A DNA stretch of 5,283 bases from Acidobacteriota bacterium. GTDB taxonomy: Bacteria > Acidobacteriota > Terriglobia > Terriglobales > Acidobacteriaceae. The stretch is taken from NCBI GenBank assembly GCA_021802085.1, contig JAKAAZ010000232.1, positions 1 through 5,283 of the forward strand. Direction: 5' to 3'. The notes beneath the pieces were generated by a model. The model had not been told where the DNA came from. It searched no databases and was given only the letters and a program-made list of their open reading frames with translations. Below are positions 1 to 5,283 of the stretch, piece by piece; the first letter of the stretch is position 1; each line of letters opens with the position of its first letter. Made by a program: the position numbers and the translations under genes.

Positions 1-1899
1 GTCGTGGAGGAGTGGGACTACTGCGGTGGGGCTGCGTACACCACGATCAACATCACCGTCGGTGCGTCTTCTGCGCCGACCCTCACTCTCACCGCCAATT
101 CACCCTCGATTTCTTCCGGGAGTTCCGCCACGCTGACCGCGACTGCGACCAATACTACCTCGGTCGTCATCACAGGAACCGACGGCAGCATGTATACCAT
201 GTCGGCCAGCGGCGGAACGCAATCGGTCAGCCCGACCGCGACCACAACCTACACGGCGCAAGCCAGCGGAGCTTTGGGAAGCACTACAGCGACCGCAACC
301 GTCACTGTGGTTCCGGCGGGTAGCGCCAACGCCATCACCCACGTCGTCTTCATGCTGCAGGAGAACCACACCTTCGACAACTATTTCGGCATGCTCAATC
401 CGTACCGCGAAGCGAATGCGACCAACGGGCAAGCTTGGAACGTCGGCGATGACGGCAAGACCTATAACGTGGACGGCATCGACGACAAGCTGACCACCAT
501 CAGCAACCCGGACGACGCAGGCGACGTGTACAAGCTGTACAAGTTCACCACCACCTGCATCGACGATGAAAGTTCGGATTGGCTGGCAAGTTACGGAGAT
601 GTCAACCGTTACAATTTCCTCACAACGCGCCCGATCCTGATGGATGGATTCGTCCACAACGCGGAAGGCTTCGCGAAGAGTTGCGCCGCTTCTGGCACTT
701 GTTCCGGAAATTTCACCGATCTGACCGGCGAGCGCTCGATGGGATACTACGACCAGGAATTTCTTAACTACTACTACTACATTGCCTCGCAGTTCGCGGT
801 CTCCGATCGCTGGTTTTCGCCGGTATCGAGCAAGAGTGTTTCCAACCGCATCGCGGTTTATACGGGTGGCACCACCCAGGGTCTGGTCTTCGACCCCGGC
901 AGCGATGACCACCTCGCCTCACTCAACATCAACAATATTTTCGAGGAGCTGGACCAGGCAAAGGTGTCCTGGAAGATTTACTACACCTCCACCGATGGGT
1001 ATTGTCTCGCCGGAGGCGACTGCCCCGGCGGAGGCGCCGACTATCCGGCGATCTACTTTACTCACCTGACCTACGCATATCAGTACCTGCGCGCAAATAC
1101 GACAGGAACATGCGCCGCCCCGACCCAGCCATCCAGCGTCGTCGGCGATACCACGAACTCATTCTGTATCGATACAGCCCATATTGCCCCACTATCCTCG
1201 TATTACACCGACCTGGCCAACGGCACGCTTCCCAGCTTCGCCTTTATTGAAGCCGGGTACGGACTCAATGACGAGCATCCCGGCTCGAACGCATCGATCC
1301 TGCTCGGTCAGGCAGAGGTGGCAGAAGTGATCAATGCGTTCATGGCTAGTCCGGAATGGAAGGATTCCGTCTTCTTCCTCAGCTACGACGAGGGCGGCGG
1401 TCCCTACGATCACGTCCCGCCCGTGGCCGGCCACTCGAACGCCAACACCGACGCCTCATTGGGAACGATCCCGGATATTTCAACGATTGCGGTCAATCCC
1501 GATACCTACAACCCTTGCCTGCCAACCGGCGGCACGCCCACGCTCCACTGCGACCTCCGGTCGGATGACCCCGGAGCTCATTCTGGCGATGCCGCGGCTG
1601 TCAATGGCTTCGCCGCCCAACTTGGCTTCCGCGTGCCGAACCTGATCGTTTCGCCCTTCATCAGGAAGCATTATGTCTCTCACACGCCGATGGATCACAC
1701 CGCCGTGATCAAGTTTGTGGAGAACCGGTTCATTGGCCCCAATGCCCATCTGACTGCCCGCGATGCAGCGCAACCCAACCTGCTGGAATTTTTCGACTTC
1801 ACGAACATCCCATGGGCAACCCCGCCGCCGCCGCCCACCCCCGTCAGCGCGGCATCGCTGGGCTACAATCCATGCGAGCCGACAAACATTGGGCCGTAG
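1..1899 (+). CDS. Secreted phosphoesterase (phospholipase C / acid phosphatase family), 3' part
   Basis: Partial gene: the frame is open from base 1 and ends at TAG 1897-1899, so the start and any signal peptide lie outside. Residues counted from base 1: about 20-106 are Thr/Ser/Ala-rich beta-sandwich (Ig-like) sequence, probably a surface or spacer module. From about 111 the phosphoesterase domain (PF04185-type) begins with the family hallmark QENHTFDNYFG (codons 120-130, bases 358-390). Further hallmarks follow: a SDRWFSPV..KSVSNR stretch near bases 805-850, DEHPGSN near 1270, YDEGGGPYDHVPP (1384-1422), and RVPNLIVSPF...MDHTAVIKFVENRF (1630-1731). These hold the acidic and His residues expected to bind metal and phosphate. 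The family hydrolyses phosphoester bonds, often in phospholipids, outside the cytoplasm; the substrate cannot be read from sequence. The C-terminal tail, PPPPP followed by LGYNPCEPTNIGP, looks intact. The first nine or so codons look out of character and may follow a frameshift (see findings). Confidence 0.9.
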   Translation, partial: VVEEWDYCGGAAYTTINITVGASSAPTLTLTANSPSISSGSSATLTATATNTTSVVITGTDGSMYTMSASGGTQSVSPTATTTYTAQASGALGSTTATATVTVVPAGSANAITHVVFMLQENHTFDNYFGMLNPYREANATNGQAWNVGDDGKTYNVDGIDDKLTTISNPDDAGDVYKLYKFTTTCIDDESSDWLASYGDVNRYNFLTTRPILMDGFVHNAEGFAKSCAASGTCSGNFTDLTGERSMGYYDQEFLNYYYYIASQFAVSDRWFSPVSSKSVSNRIAVYTGGTTQGLVFDPGSDDHLASLNINNIFEELDQAKVSWKIYYTSTDGYCLAGGDCPGGGADYPAIYFTHLTYAYQYLRANTTGTCAAPTQPSSVVGDTTNSFCIDTAHIAPLSSYYTDLANGTLPSFAFIEAGYGLNDEHPGSNASILLGQAEVAEVINAFMASPEWKDSVFFLSYDEGGGPYDHVPPVAGHSNANTDASLGTIPDISTIAVNPDTYNPCLPTGGTPTLHCDLRSDDPGAHSGDAAAVNGFAAQLGFRVPNLIVSPFIRKHYVSHTPMDHTAVIKFVENRFIGPNAHLTARDAAQPNLLEFFDFTNIPWATPPPPPTPVSAASLGYNPCEPTNIGP

Positions 1900-2083
1900 C
1901 TTCCGCGGCGAGCAAATTTCGTTCCATCATGGTAGGCACGCTTGGACTGTCAAAGGGTGTCACCCCAACGCATCGCCAGCCTGGTTCGGCTTGATTACAG
2001 GAGAACCCGCAGAATGATGGTCGCGCGCTGATTCTCGGATGCAGCGAGCCGACCTGACCGATTGCGTCCCGAACAATGATCGC
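1900..2083. other. Convergent intergenic spacer
   Basis: Spacer between the phosphoesterase stop and the ancestral stop of the small minus-strand gene. I see no convincing ORF and no GC-rich stem followed by a T-run in either direction. The only dyad noticed is a very short GGGTG-T-CACCC near 1955-1966, too weak to call a terminator. Because the flanking genes converge, a bidirectional or Rho-dependent stop would be expected here, but none is visible. Confidence 0.5.
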
Positions 2084-2161
2084 CTATTGCTCCAGGATCT
2101 TTTCTTCCCGAGTTGCCCACAGGATGCCGCCCACCACCTGCGCAATGCCGACGCATCGCGT

Positions 2162-2177
2162 TAGTACTACAGTTGCA
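2162..2177 (+). repeat. Terminal inverted repeat, left arm of the 129-bp element
   Basis: TAGTACTACAGTTGCA. It contains the 13-base core TACTACAGTTGCA, perfectly inverted at 2275-2287. Confidence 0.8.
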
Positions 2178-2234
2178 CTTAATGGATTTCCCCTGATTTC
2201 CATTGCGACCCACTTGCGCGCTGCTCTCTAAAAA

Positions 2235-2444
2235 TCAATAGCTTACAGCCCAGCTACCCAGACGATTCGCTATCTGCAACTGTAGTATTAGCGTTGGGTG
2301 GTTTGACATGCACCCCATCAACCTCCGCCACGGCTTGGGCCCAATGTTCCACGCCTGCGCGTCACGGGCTGGCCGCACAATCGCCATGATCCCATCCCCA
2401 ATCAACACCATGGCGGCAAAATGCGACAATCTTCGAGTGTCCAT
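2235..2444 (-). CDS. Surviving 69-aa ORF of the interrupted small gene
   Basis: This is the reading frame as it now stands: ATG 2442-2444 to TGA 2235-2237. The first 51 codons are native sequence. The last 18 codons, LILQLQIANRLGSWAVSY, are read out of the inserted element, which also supplies the stop. The Shine-Dalgarno (GGAGAGGAG, 2451-2459) is intact, so the product could still be translated. The native second hydrophobic segment is replaced by an unrelated tail, so loss of function is the simpler expectation. No function can be assigned. Confidence 0.55.
   Translation of the reverse strand: MDTRRLSHFAAMVLIGDGIMAIVRPARDAQAWNIGPKPWRRLMGCMSNHPTLILQLQIANRLGSWAVSY
2275..2290 (-). repeat. Terminal inverted repeat, right arm of the 129-bp element
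   Basis: Read on the minus strand it is TAATACTACAGTTGCA, one mismatch (third base) from the left arm. It lies inside the surviving 69-codon ORF and supplies its codons just after HPT. Confidence 0.8.
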
Positions 2445-2450
2445 CGGTTG

Positions 2451-2459
2451 CTCCTCTCC
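2451..2459 (-). promoter_or_regulatory. Ribosome binding site of the small gene
   Basis: Reads GGAGAGGAG on the minus strand, with the AGGAG core six bases before ATG 2442-2444. This decides the start codon and is the best evidence that the short ORF is a real gene. Confidence 0.7.
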
Positions 2460-2494
2460 CCGGTTCTCTTTCTGATGGTCAGTTGGGAGTGAGG

Positions 2495-3478
2495 TTATTG
2501 GTTCACCGTCAAGCTGCGCTCCAGGTCGAAGGTCACAACGCTCTCAGCCGGCAGCACCAGGTCTCTGTTCCCCGTGAATGCGCTGCCAGCTGCGCCACCG
2601 CCGCCACCCACCAGCCCGCCAATCAGGGCTCCCTTGCCACCGCCCGCCAGGCCGCCAATCAGTGCCCCAAGACCCGCGCCACCACCGGTCATGAAGAGGG
2701 AACGCTTGCCTTTCCCCTGCTCCACCCGCTCCACGGTACTGGTTCGAACCATATAGGAATATCCGCCTGCCCTCAGGCCATCCAGCCGGATGGCCAGCAC
2801 CGCCTGGCCCTTGAATCGACCCAGTGGCCTTGCCTCGATGACCACCCCGCGCGCCTGTGCCCCGGCCGGAATAACGGTCCGGCCATTCACCTGAACAGGG
2901 CTGACCAACGTTCCATAAAACGGATCACCCGCCTGACTCCCTTTGGTGGAAAGGGTCTGCCCCAGCCGAACCCGCACCCTCGTTCCTGCGGGAACTACGA
3001 TGCTCTGAGCGCCCTGTTGCGGCGGGGGTGCCCCCTGATATCCAGAAGGGGGAGGTGGCGGCATACCAGCGCCACCCTGCGCCGACTGGCCGTTCATGGA
3101 AGGAGGAGGCGGGGGCGGCGGCATACCAGGGCCACCCTCCGCCGACTGACCGTTCATCTGCGCGTTCCCAGGGTTCGGCCCGTACGCCATGGTCAAATTG
3201 TTAATAACCGTCTTCACGCCCGCGACCTTCGACGCGTCATTGCCCGCAAGTTCACGCGAACCTGGTCCGTTCACGCTGCCGGCCAGCGTCACCGTACCGT
3301 TATTCGCTGCGACTGAGATCGGCTGCCCTTGCAATGCTGGATCGGCCCCAATTTGCTTCTGTACTTTGGCGGAAAGCTCGCTGTCTGTCGGCTTCTTGTT
3401 GCAGCCGACACTGAGACAGACCATCACGGCCAACGCCAACGGCAGAGCAAGAATGTTCGAACGCACCTTGCGAGTCAT
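2495..3478 (-). CDS. BON-domain lipoprotein with proline-rich linker and glycine-zipper C-terminal domain
   Basis: 327 residues from ATG 3476-3478 to TAA 2495-2497. Residues 1-25 form a signal peptide (basic MTRKVR, then a hydrophobic core), ending at LSVGC with Cys26 as the likely lipidated residue. The lipobox is imperfect (Ser at -3). Residues 31-97 look like a BON domain, with GTVTLAGSV and ASKVAGVKTVINNL matching the usual strand-helix pattern; BON domains are thought to contact membranes or other envelope components. Residues 98-158 are a Gly/Pro/Gln-rich linker with a duplicated 20-residue unit. Residues 160-327 form a beta-rich domain (IVVPAGTRVRVRLGQTLSTK, then TVIPAGAQARG), a glycine zipper (GAGLGALIGGLAGGGKGALI and the following Gly run, often membrane-inserting or oligomerising) and a closing strand LPAESVVTFDLERSLTV. 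This arrangement suggests a periplasmic or outer-membrane structural protein. The exact role is unknown. Confidence 0.85.
   Translation of the reverse strand: MTRKVRSNILALPLALAVMVCLSVGCNKKPTDSELSAKVQKQIGADPALQGQPISVAANNGTVTLAGSVNGPGSRELAGNDASKVAGVKTVINNLTMAYGPNPGNAQMNGQSAEGGPGMPPPPPPPSMNGQSAQGGAGMPPPPPSGYQGAPPPQQGAQSIVVPAGTRVRVRLGQTLSTKGSQAGDPFYGTLVSPVQVNGRTVIPAGAQARGVVIEARPLGRFKGQAVLAIRLDGLRAGGYSYMVRTSTVERVEQGKGKRSLFMTGGGAGLGALIGGLAGGGKGALIGGLVGGGGGAAGSAFTGNRDLVLPAESVVTFDLERSLTVNQ
3038..3157 (-). repeat. Two tandem 60-bp units encoding a Pro-rich linker
   Basis: Codons 108-127 (3098-3157) and 128-147 (3038-3097) are near-copies. Each begins MNGQSA(E/Q)GG(P/A)GMPPPPP. On the plus strand the match is clearest between 3061-3097 and 3121-3157, an exact 60-base period with few differences. 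The copies were made by duplication in frame, and the proline run length differs (7 versus 5). Confidence 0.85.
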
Positions 3479-3481
3479 AGC

Positions 3482-3487
3482 ACCTCC
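3482..3487 (-). promoter_or_regulatory. Ribosome binding site of the BON lipoprotein gene
   Basis: GGAGGT on the minus strand, three bases before ATG 3476-3478. It is a strong match with a tight spacer, and it supports this start together with the signal peptide that follows directly. Confidence 0.7.
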
Positions 3488-3497
3488 AGATGAGCAT

Positions 3498-3533
3498 GTT
3501 TTATCTCATTCTACACAGCCATCAAGCGTCCAA
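3498..3533 (-). promoter_or_regulatory. Possible promoter of the BON lipoprotein gene
   Basis: Within the 111-bp gap after the MFS stop, two weak pairings fit a sigma-70 pattern. One is TTGATG (3520-3525) with TAAAAC (3498-3503), spacer 16. The other is TTGGAC (3528-3533) with TAGAAT (3508-3513), spacer only 14. Neither is strong, and read-through from the MFS gene is an alternative. Confidence 0.3.
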
Positions 3534-3589
3534 TCGAGATCGCCGATCCGGCGGTAGTCATCACGCGCAACTTTGAATGTTCACGCCAG

Positions 3590-4876
3590 CTAAGTGGACA
3601 CTTCCGCAACTTCCACCTCGGGTGTTGACCTGCGTCGGTGGGTCAGAAAGTACGTCAGCATCATCGCACCTGTAACTGTCCCAACCACCACGTCGATGCC
3701 GGGCATCCCGCGAACACCCCACTCCGCGTACCCTTTGCCGTCGATGAACACCATGGCCGCAACCGGCACGTTCCCCAGCGAGTTGATGATCGAGTAGCGC
3801 GCGCTCCCGCTCTTCCCGGACCGTCCAAGAAACTCCAGGACCACCGCCGTGAATCCTGCATAGCAGGCCCCGATCGTAAACAGAAACAGCGTCGCTCCCG
3901 CAAAGTAGATGGACGGCCCCAGCGGCCCCAGCCACAGGATCGCCAGCGTCGCTTCATTCATCAGGCAGACTGCCAGATAGGCCACGGGAGCCCGCACCCG
4001 CGTCGGAATCAGGGGAAATGCAATCGCACCCGCGACCATCAGCAACGAGCCTCCCACGCCGTTGATCCAGCCCACCTGGCGGCCGCTGATGTGATACTCC
4101 GCCGCCAATCCCGGCAGCAGTTGAATCATCGCTCCGCTGCCGATGGGGAGCAGGCACGTCAGACTGTAGGGAATGGCCTCCCAACGCAGAAATGTGGCTT
4201 TCGCCTCGTGCGCGATACTGGCAACCGTCTCCTGGAACCCGTGCTCGCGGACGACGCGCTGTTCCGGCGCTGCCAGCGCTGCCAGCGAGGGCAGGGCAAT
4301 CATGGCGGCTGCGATCCAGCCCAGCTCCCCCAGGTGCAGTCTCTCCGAAAAAAAAGCCAGCGCGAAGAGAGCGACCGCGCCGAAGCCGAGCGATCCCGCT
4401 TGATAGAAGCTGCCCGCGCGGCGCCGGCCTGTTTCGCTGTGCAGGCTGCCCATCATTCCGCCGCAGCCCGCGATAGTCAACTGGCCAAGGCAGGCGCTCA
4501 GAAACATCAGCGTCACAGCGCCGCGACTCGCCAGGCGATCCCGCTGGAATGCCGCGAACATGCAGATCGCCGCGGCGGTTGCTGCGACCATCAGCCAGGT
4601 GCGGCGACGGATCCAGAAGTCCGTGATCGGACTCCACAAAAAATAGATCGTCTGGGGCAGGTTCAGCAGCGCGATAATTTCGGCCCCGTGCGCCATGCCG
4701 ACGCCCTGGCCTCGGAACAAATACGAAAGACCTCCTCCGATGATGCCGTTGGAGAGCACCGCCATGGGAGCAATCAGCAGTCCAAACAGCCATGGCCGCT
4801 CCAGCGGAGCAGCCGAAATTCCCTCCGCCGTCTGTTTGGAATCGCTCGTATCCATCGCCCCGAGAGTATCACGCAC
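3590..4876 (-). CDS. MFS permease, AmpG/PAT-like, 12 transmembrane segments
   Basis: 428 residues if started at GTG 4874-4876, or 421 from the internal ATG at 4853-4855; the stop is TAG 3590-3592. About twelve hydrophobic segments can be read: six before and six after a central basic/amphipathic loop (EQRVVREHGFQETVASIAHE onward). After the second segment lies LPQTIYFLWSPITDFWIRRR, a version of the MFS loop 2-3 motif and close in style to the FLW(A/S)P..D signature of the AmpG/PAT branch. AmpG proteins import muropeptides, but this branch also has many transporters of unknown cargo, so the substrate is left open. The C-terminus is a short acidic cytoplasmic tail. Start choice: GAGGGG lies about 14 bases before GTG (far), and GGGG lies immediately before ATG (close); neither is ideal. 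The gene is intact, and the IS debris begins about 100 bp upstream. Confidence 0.85.
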   Translation of the reverse strand: MRDTLGAMDTSDSKQTAEGISAAPLERPWLFGLLIAPMAVLSNGIIGGGLSYLFRGQGVGMAHGAEIIALLNLPQTIYFLWSPITDFWIRRRTWLMVAATAAAICMFAAFQRDRLASRGAVTLMFLSACLGQLTIAGCGGMMGSLHSETGRRRAGSFYQAGSLGFGAVALFALAFFSERLHLGELGWIAAAMIALPSLAALAAPEQRVVREHGFQETVASIAHEAKATFLRWEAIPYSLTCLLPIGSGAMIQLLPGLAAEYHISGRQVGWINGVGGSLLMVAGAIAFPLIPTRVRAPVAYLAVCLMNEATLAILWLGPLGPSIYFAGATLFLFTIGACYAGFTAVVLEFLGRSGKSGSARYSIINSLGNVPVAAMVFIDGKGYAEWGVRGMPGIDVVVGTVTGAMMLTYFLTHRRRSTPEVEVAEVST

Positions 4877-4941
4877 CTTACGGGAATCTTCCCCTCTGTA
4901 TCCGGCGGCGGCCTTGTTTCAGGGCACGACTCCAATGGTGC

Positions 4942-4954
4942 CGCAACGGTTGCG
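4942..4954. promoter_or_regulatory. Perfect dyad upstream of the MFS gene, possible operator
   Basis: CGCAAC-G-GTTGCG, six-base arms around one base. It lies 65-100 bp upstream of the possible MFS starts and just outside the presumed IS left end. It could be a repressor site or chance; no clear -35/-10 pair was found next to it. Confidence 0.25.
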
Positions 4955-4971
4955 AAAGAGTTGTGGGCAAC

Positions 4972-4992
4972 ACAGGCTGCGGAAAAACTCTC
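4972..4992 (+). repeat. Presumed left inverted-repeat end of the IS1182-like remnant
   Basis: The stretch around CAGGCTGCGGAAAAACTC (4974-4991) resembles, from memory, the terminal repeats of elements of this type, and it lies about 45-65 bp before the transposase start, the usual distance. Its CTGCGGAAA core (4977-4985) is also inverted nearby at 5016-5024. The right end of the element is not in the window, so the repeat cannot be confirmed. Confidence 0.35.
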
Positions 4993-5037
4993 GGTTTTGC
5001 GGTAGTTGCAGGAACTTTCCGCAGGTAGATTCACCCA

Positions 5038-5186
5038 ATGAATATGCGTGGAGACGATCGGAAGCAGACGGCGATGTACAGCTATGTAACCTTGGCACAG
5101 CGGATACCGATGGAGCATCCGGCGCGGTAGATTCGCGGGCTGATTGACCGCGCTGGAGCGGATGGATGCCGAGTTGGAGAACTTAG
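5038..5186 (+). pseudogene. IS1182-like transposase, decayed N-terminal fragment
   Basis: From ATG 5038-5040 (or ATG 5044) the frame reads MNMRGDDRKQTAMYSYVTLA then QRIPMEHPAR, the typical N-terminus of IS1182-type DDE transposases (MRG-D....MFSY...EQR.P.DHPLR.IR). It is broken three ways. TAG at 5128-5130 replaces the residue between HPAR and IRGLIDR. After GAC 5146-5148 the family pattern continues (ALERMDAELENL) only in another frame, from 5150, as if CG were lost from a CGCGCG run. Finally, homology stops at about 5185, where the next residues of the family (a Y..GRPS.PPE-like block) are absent. Only about 50 of the usual 450 or more residues remain, so no catalytic residue is present. 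The gene is not functional. Confidence 0.7.
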
Positions 5187-5189
5187 AAC

Positions 5190-5283
5190 TTATCCGTAAA
5201 TAGATGTGGTCTGTCTCCAGCAGGTCAAGGCCGCGGCCAAGGAAAGCAAGGCGACGTAGCTGGCCTCCGATTTTTCAAAGCTG
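5190..5283 (-). CDS. IS5-type transposase, C-terminal end (partial at window edge)
   Basis: On the minus strand the frame enters at 5282 and reads SFEKSEASYVALLSLAAALT then CWRQTTSIYG, stopping at TAA 5190-5192. The pattern (aromatic-E...., then a hydrophobic helix .L..LAAAL.CWR close to the stop) matches the C-terminal end of IS5-family DDE transposases. Only about 30 residues are visible, so family assignment is tentative and intactness cannot be judged. The stop lies within a few bases of the probable element end, around 5187; some IS elements have the stop inside the terminal repeat. The neighbouring TTAG (5183-5186) would fit the YTAR target of that family. Confidence 0.55.
   Translation of the reverse strand, partial: SFEKSEASYVALLSLAAALTCWRQTTSIYG

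Larger units (their letters stand above)
2162..2290. mobile_element. 129-bp MITE-like element, no coding capacity
   Basis: The left end is TAGTACTACAGTTGCA (2162-2177). The right end is TGCAACTGTAGTATTA (2275-2290). The second is the reverse complement of the first at 15 of 16 positions. Both ends are flanked by the direct repeat GCGT (2158-2161 and 2291-2294), the expected target-site duplication; a fifth base (T) also matches, so 4 versus 5 bp is ambiguous. Removing the element plus one repeat copy restores the frame of the host gene, independent support for these boundaries. The interior has no ORF of its own and contains a small dyad, AATGGA/TCCATT (2181-2186 and 2199-2204). It is probably mobilised in trans by a transposase encoded elsewhere; the IS family cannot be named from the ends alone. 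Confidence 0.8.
2084..2444 (-). pseudogene. Small conserved-looking protein gene interrupted by a 129-bp element
   Basis: The gene starts at ATG 2442-2444, with AGGAG (2451-2455) six bases upstream. The 5' half encodes 50 residues beginning MDTRRLSHFAAMVLIGDGIM, with a hydrophobic stretch at about 9-23 followed by a basic region. The 3' half lies beyond an inserted element. If bases 2162-2294 (element plus one GCGT copy) are removed, the frame continues from HPT into RCVGIAQVVGGILWATREEK and then ILEQ, ending at TAG 2084-2086. This gives a 75-residue protein with a second hydrophobic segment (VGIAQVVGGILWA). The reconstructed product resembles a tiny two-segment membrane protein. I recognise the general style of such short proteins in acidobacterial genomes but know no function for it. 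It sits 50 bp downstream of the BON lipoprotein gene on the same strand, probably in one transcript. The insertion shifts the frame (133 bp in total), so the native C-terminus is lost. Confidence 0.75.

Noticed and set aside
100..912. 270-codon minus-strand ORF opposite the phosphoesterase
   Set aside because: No motifs and no RBS noted. It lies opposite strongly conserved phosphoesterase signatures on the plus strand.
1960..2213. Short minus-strand ORFs of 61 and 72 codons in the region left of the small gene
   Set aside because: They cross the element boundary and read the ancestral 3' half of the small gene in the wrong frame. The in-frame reading after element removal is much more protein-like.
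2162..2290. The inverted repeats as a transcription terminator or structured RNA
   Set aside because: The arms are almost 100 bases apart and flanked by a direct repeat that restores a gene when collapsed; a transposon explains all of this better.
2483..3316. 277-codon plus-strand ORF opposite the BON lipoprotein gene
   Set aside because: Low-complexity Arg/His/Pro-rich product without a recognisable domain. The minus-strand gene has an RBS, signal peptide and known domains.
3541..3553. CGCCG-ATC-CGGCG hairpin between the MFS and BON genes
   Set aside because: Only a five-base stem with no following T-run on either strand, so it does not qualify as an intrinsic terminator.
3638..5005. 455-codon plus-strand ORF opposite the MFS gene
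   Set aside because: The product is Arg/Gln/His-rich with no domain or hydrophobic pattern, while the minus strand gives a clean 12-segment permease. Long antisense frames are common in GC-rich genes.

Overview
The window looks like a chromosomal segment of a GC-rich soil-type bacterium, most plausibly an acidobacterium (Terriglobia-like). This is inferred from gene style: a secreted phosphoesterase with Thr/Ser-rich Ig-like repeats and a C-terminus ending in 'PCEPTNIGP', and a BON-domain lipoprotein fused to a glycine-zipper domain. No marker gene is present to prove the taxonomy.

Layout. Bases 1-1899 (+) hold the 3' part of a large secreted phosphoesterase / phospholipase C-like gene whose start lies outside the window. 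Bases 1900-2083 are a short convergent spacer. Three genes then run on the minus strand, from right to left: an AmpG/PAT-like MFS permease (3590-4876), a 327-aa BON lipoprotein (2495-3478) and a very small gene (2084-2444) that starts 50 bp after the lipoprotein stop behind a good Shine-Dalgarno. The right edge (about 4972-5283) is an insertion-sequence graveyard: the decayed 5' end of an IS1182-like transposase gene on the plus strand, cut short by what appears to be the 3' end of an IS5-type element on the minus strand.

Main discovery. The small gene is interrupted by a 129-bp non-coding element (2162-2290). Its ends are 16-bp terminal inverted repeats with one mismatch, and it is flanked by a 4-bp direct repeat, GCGT (2158-2161 and 2291-2294). 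Removing the element plus one GCGT copy joins the two halves in frame and restores a 75-codon gene ending at a TAG at 2084-2086. This is the signature of a MITE-like insertion. It leaves a 69-codon ORF (2235-2444) whose last 18 codons come from the element. I do not recognise the element family.

How the genes fit together. The lipoprotein and the small gene are probably co-transcribed. The MFS gene, 111 bp upstream of the lipoprotein on the same strand, may or may not share the transcript. No pathway links the phosphoesterase with the minus-strand genes. There is no CRISPR array, tRNA or rRNA.
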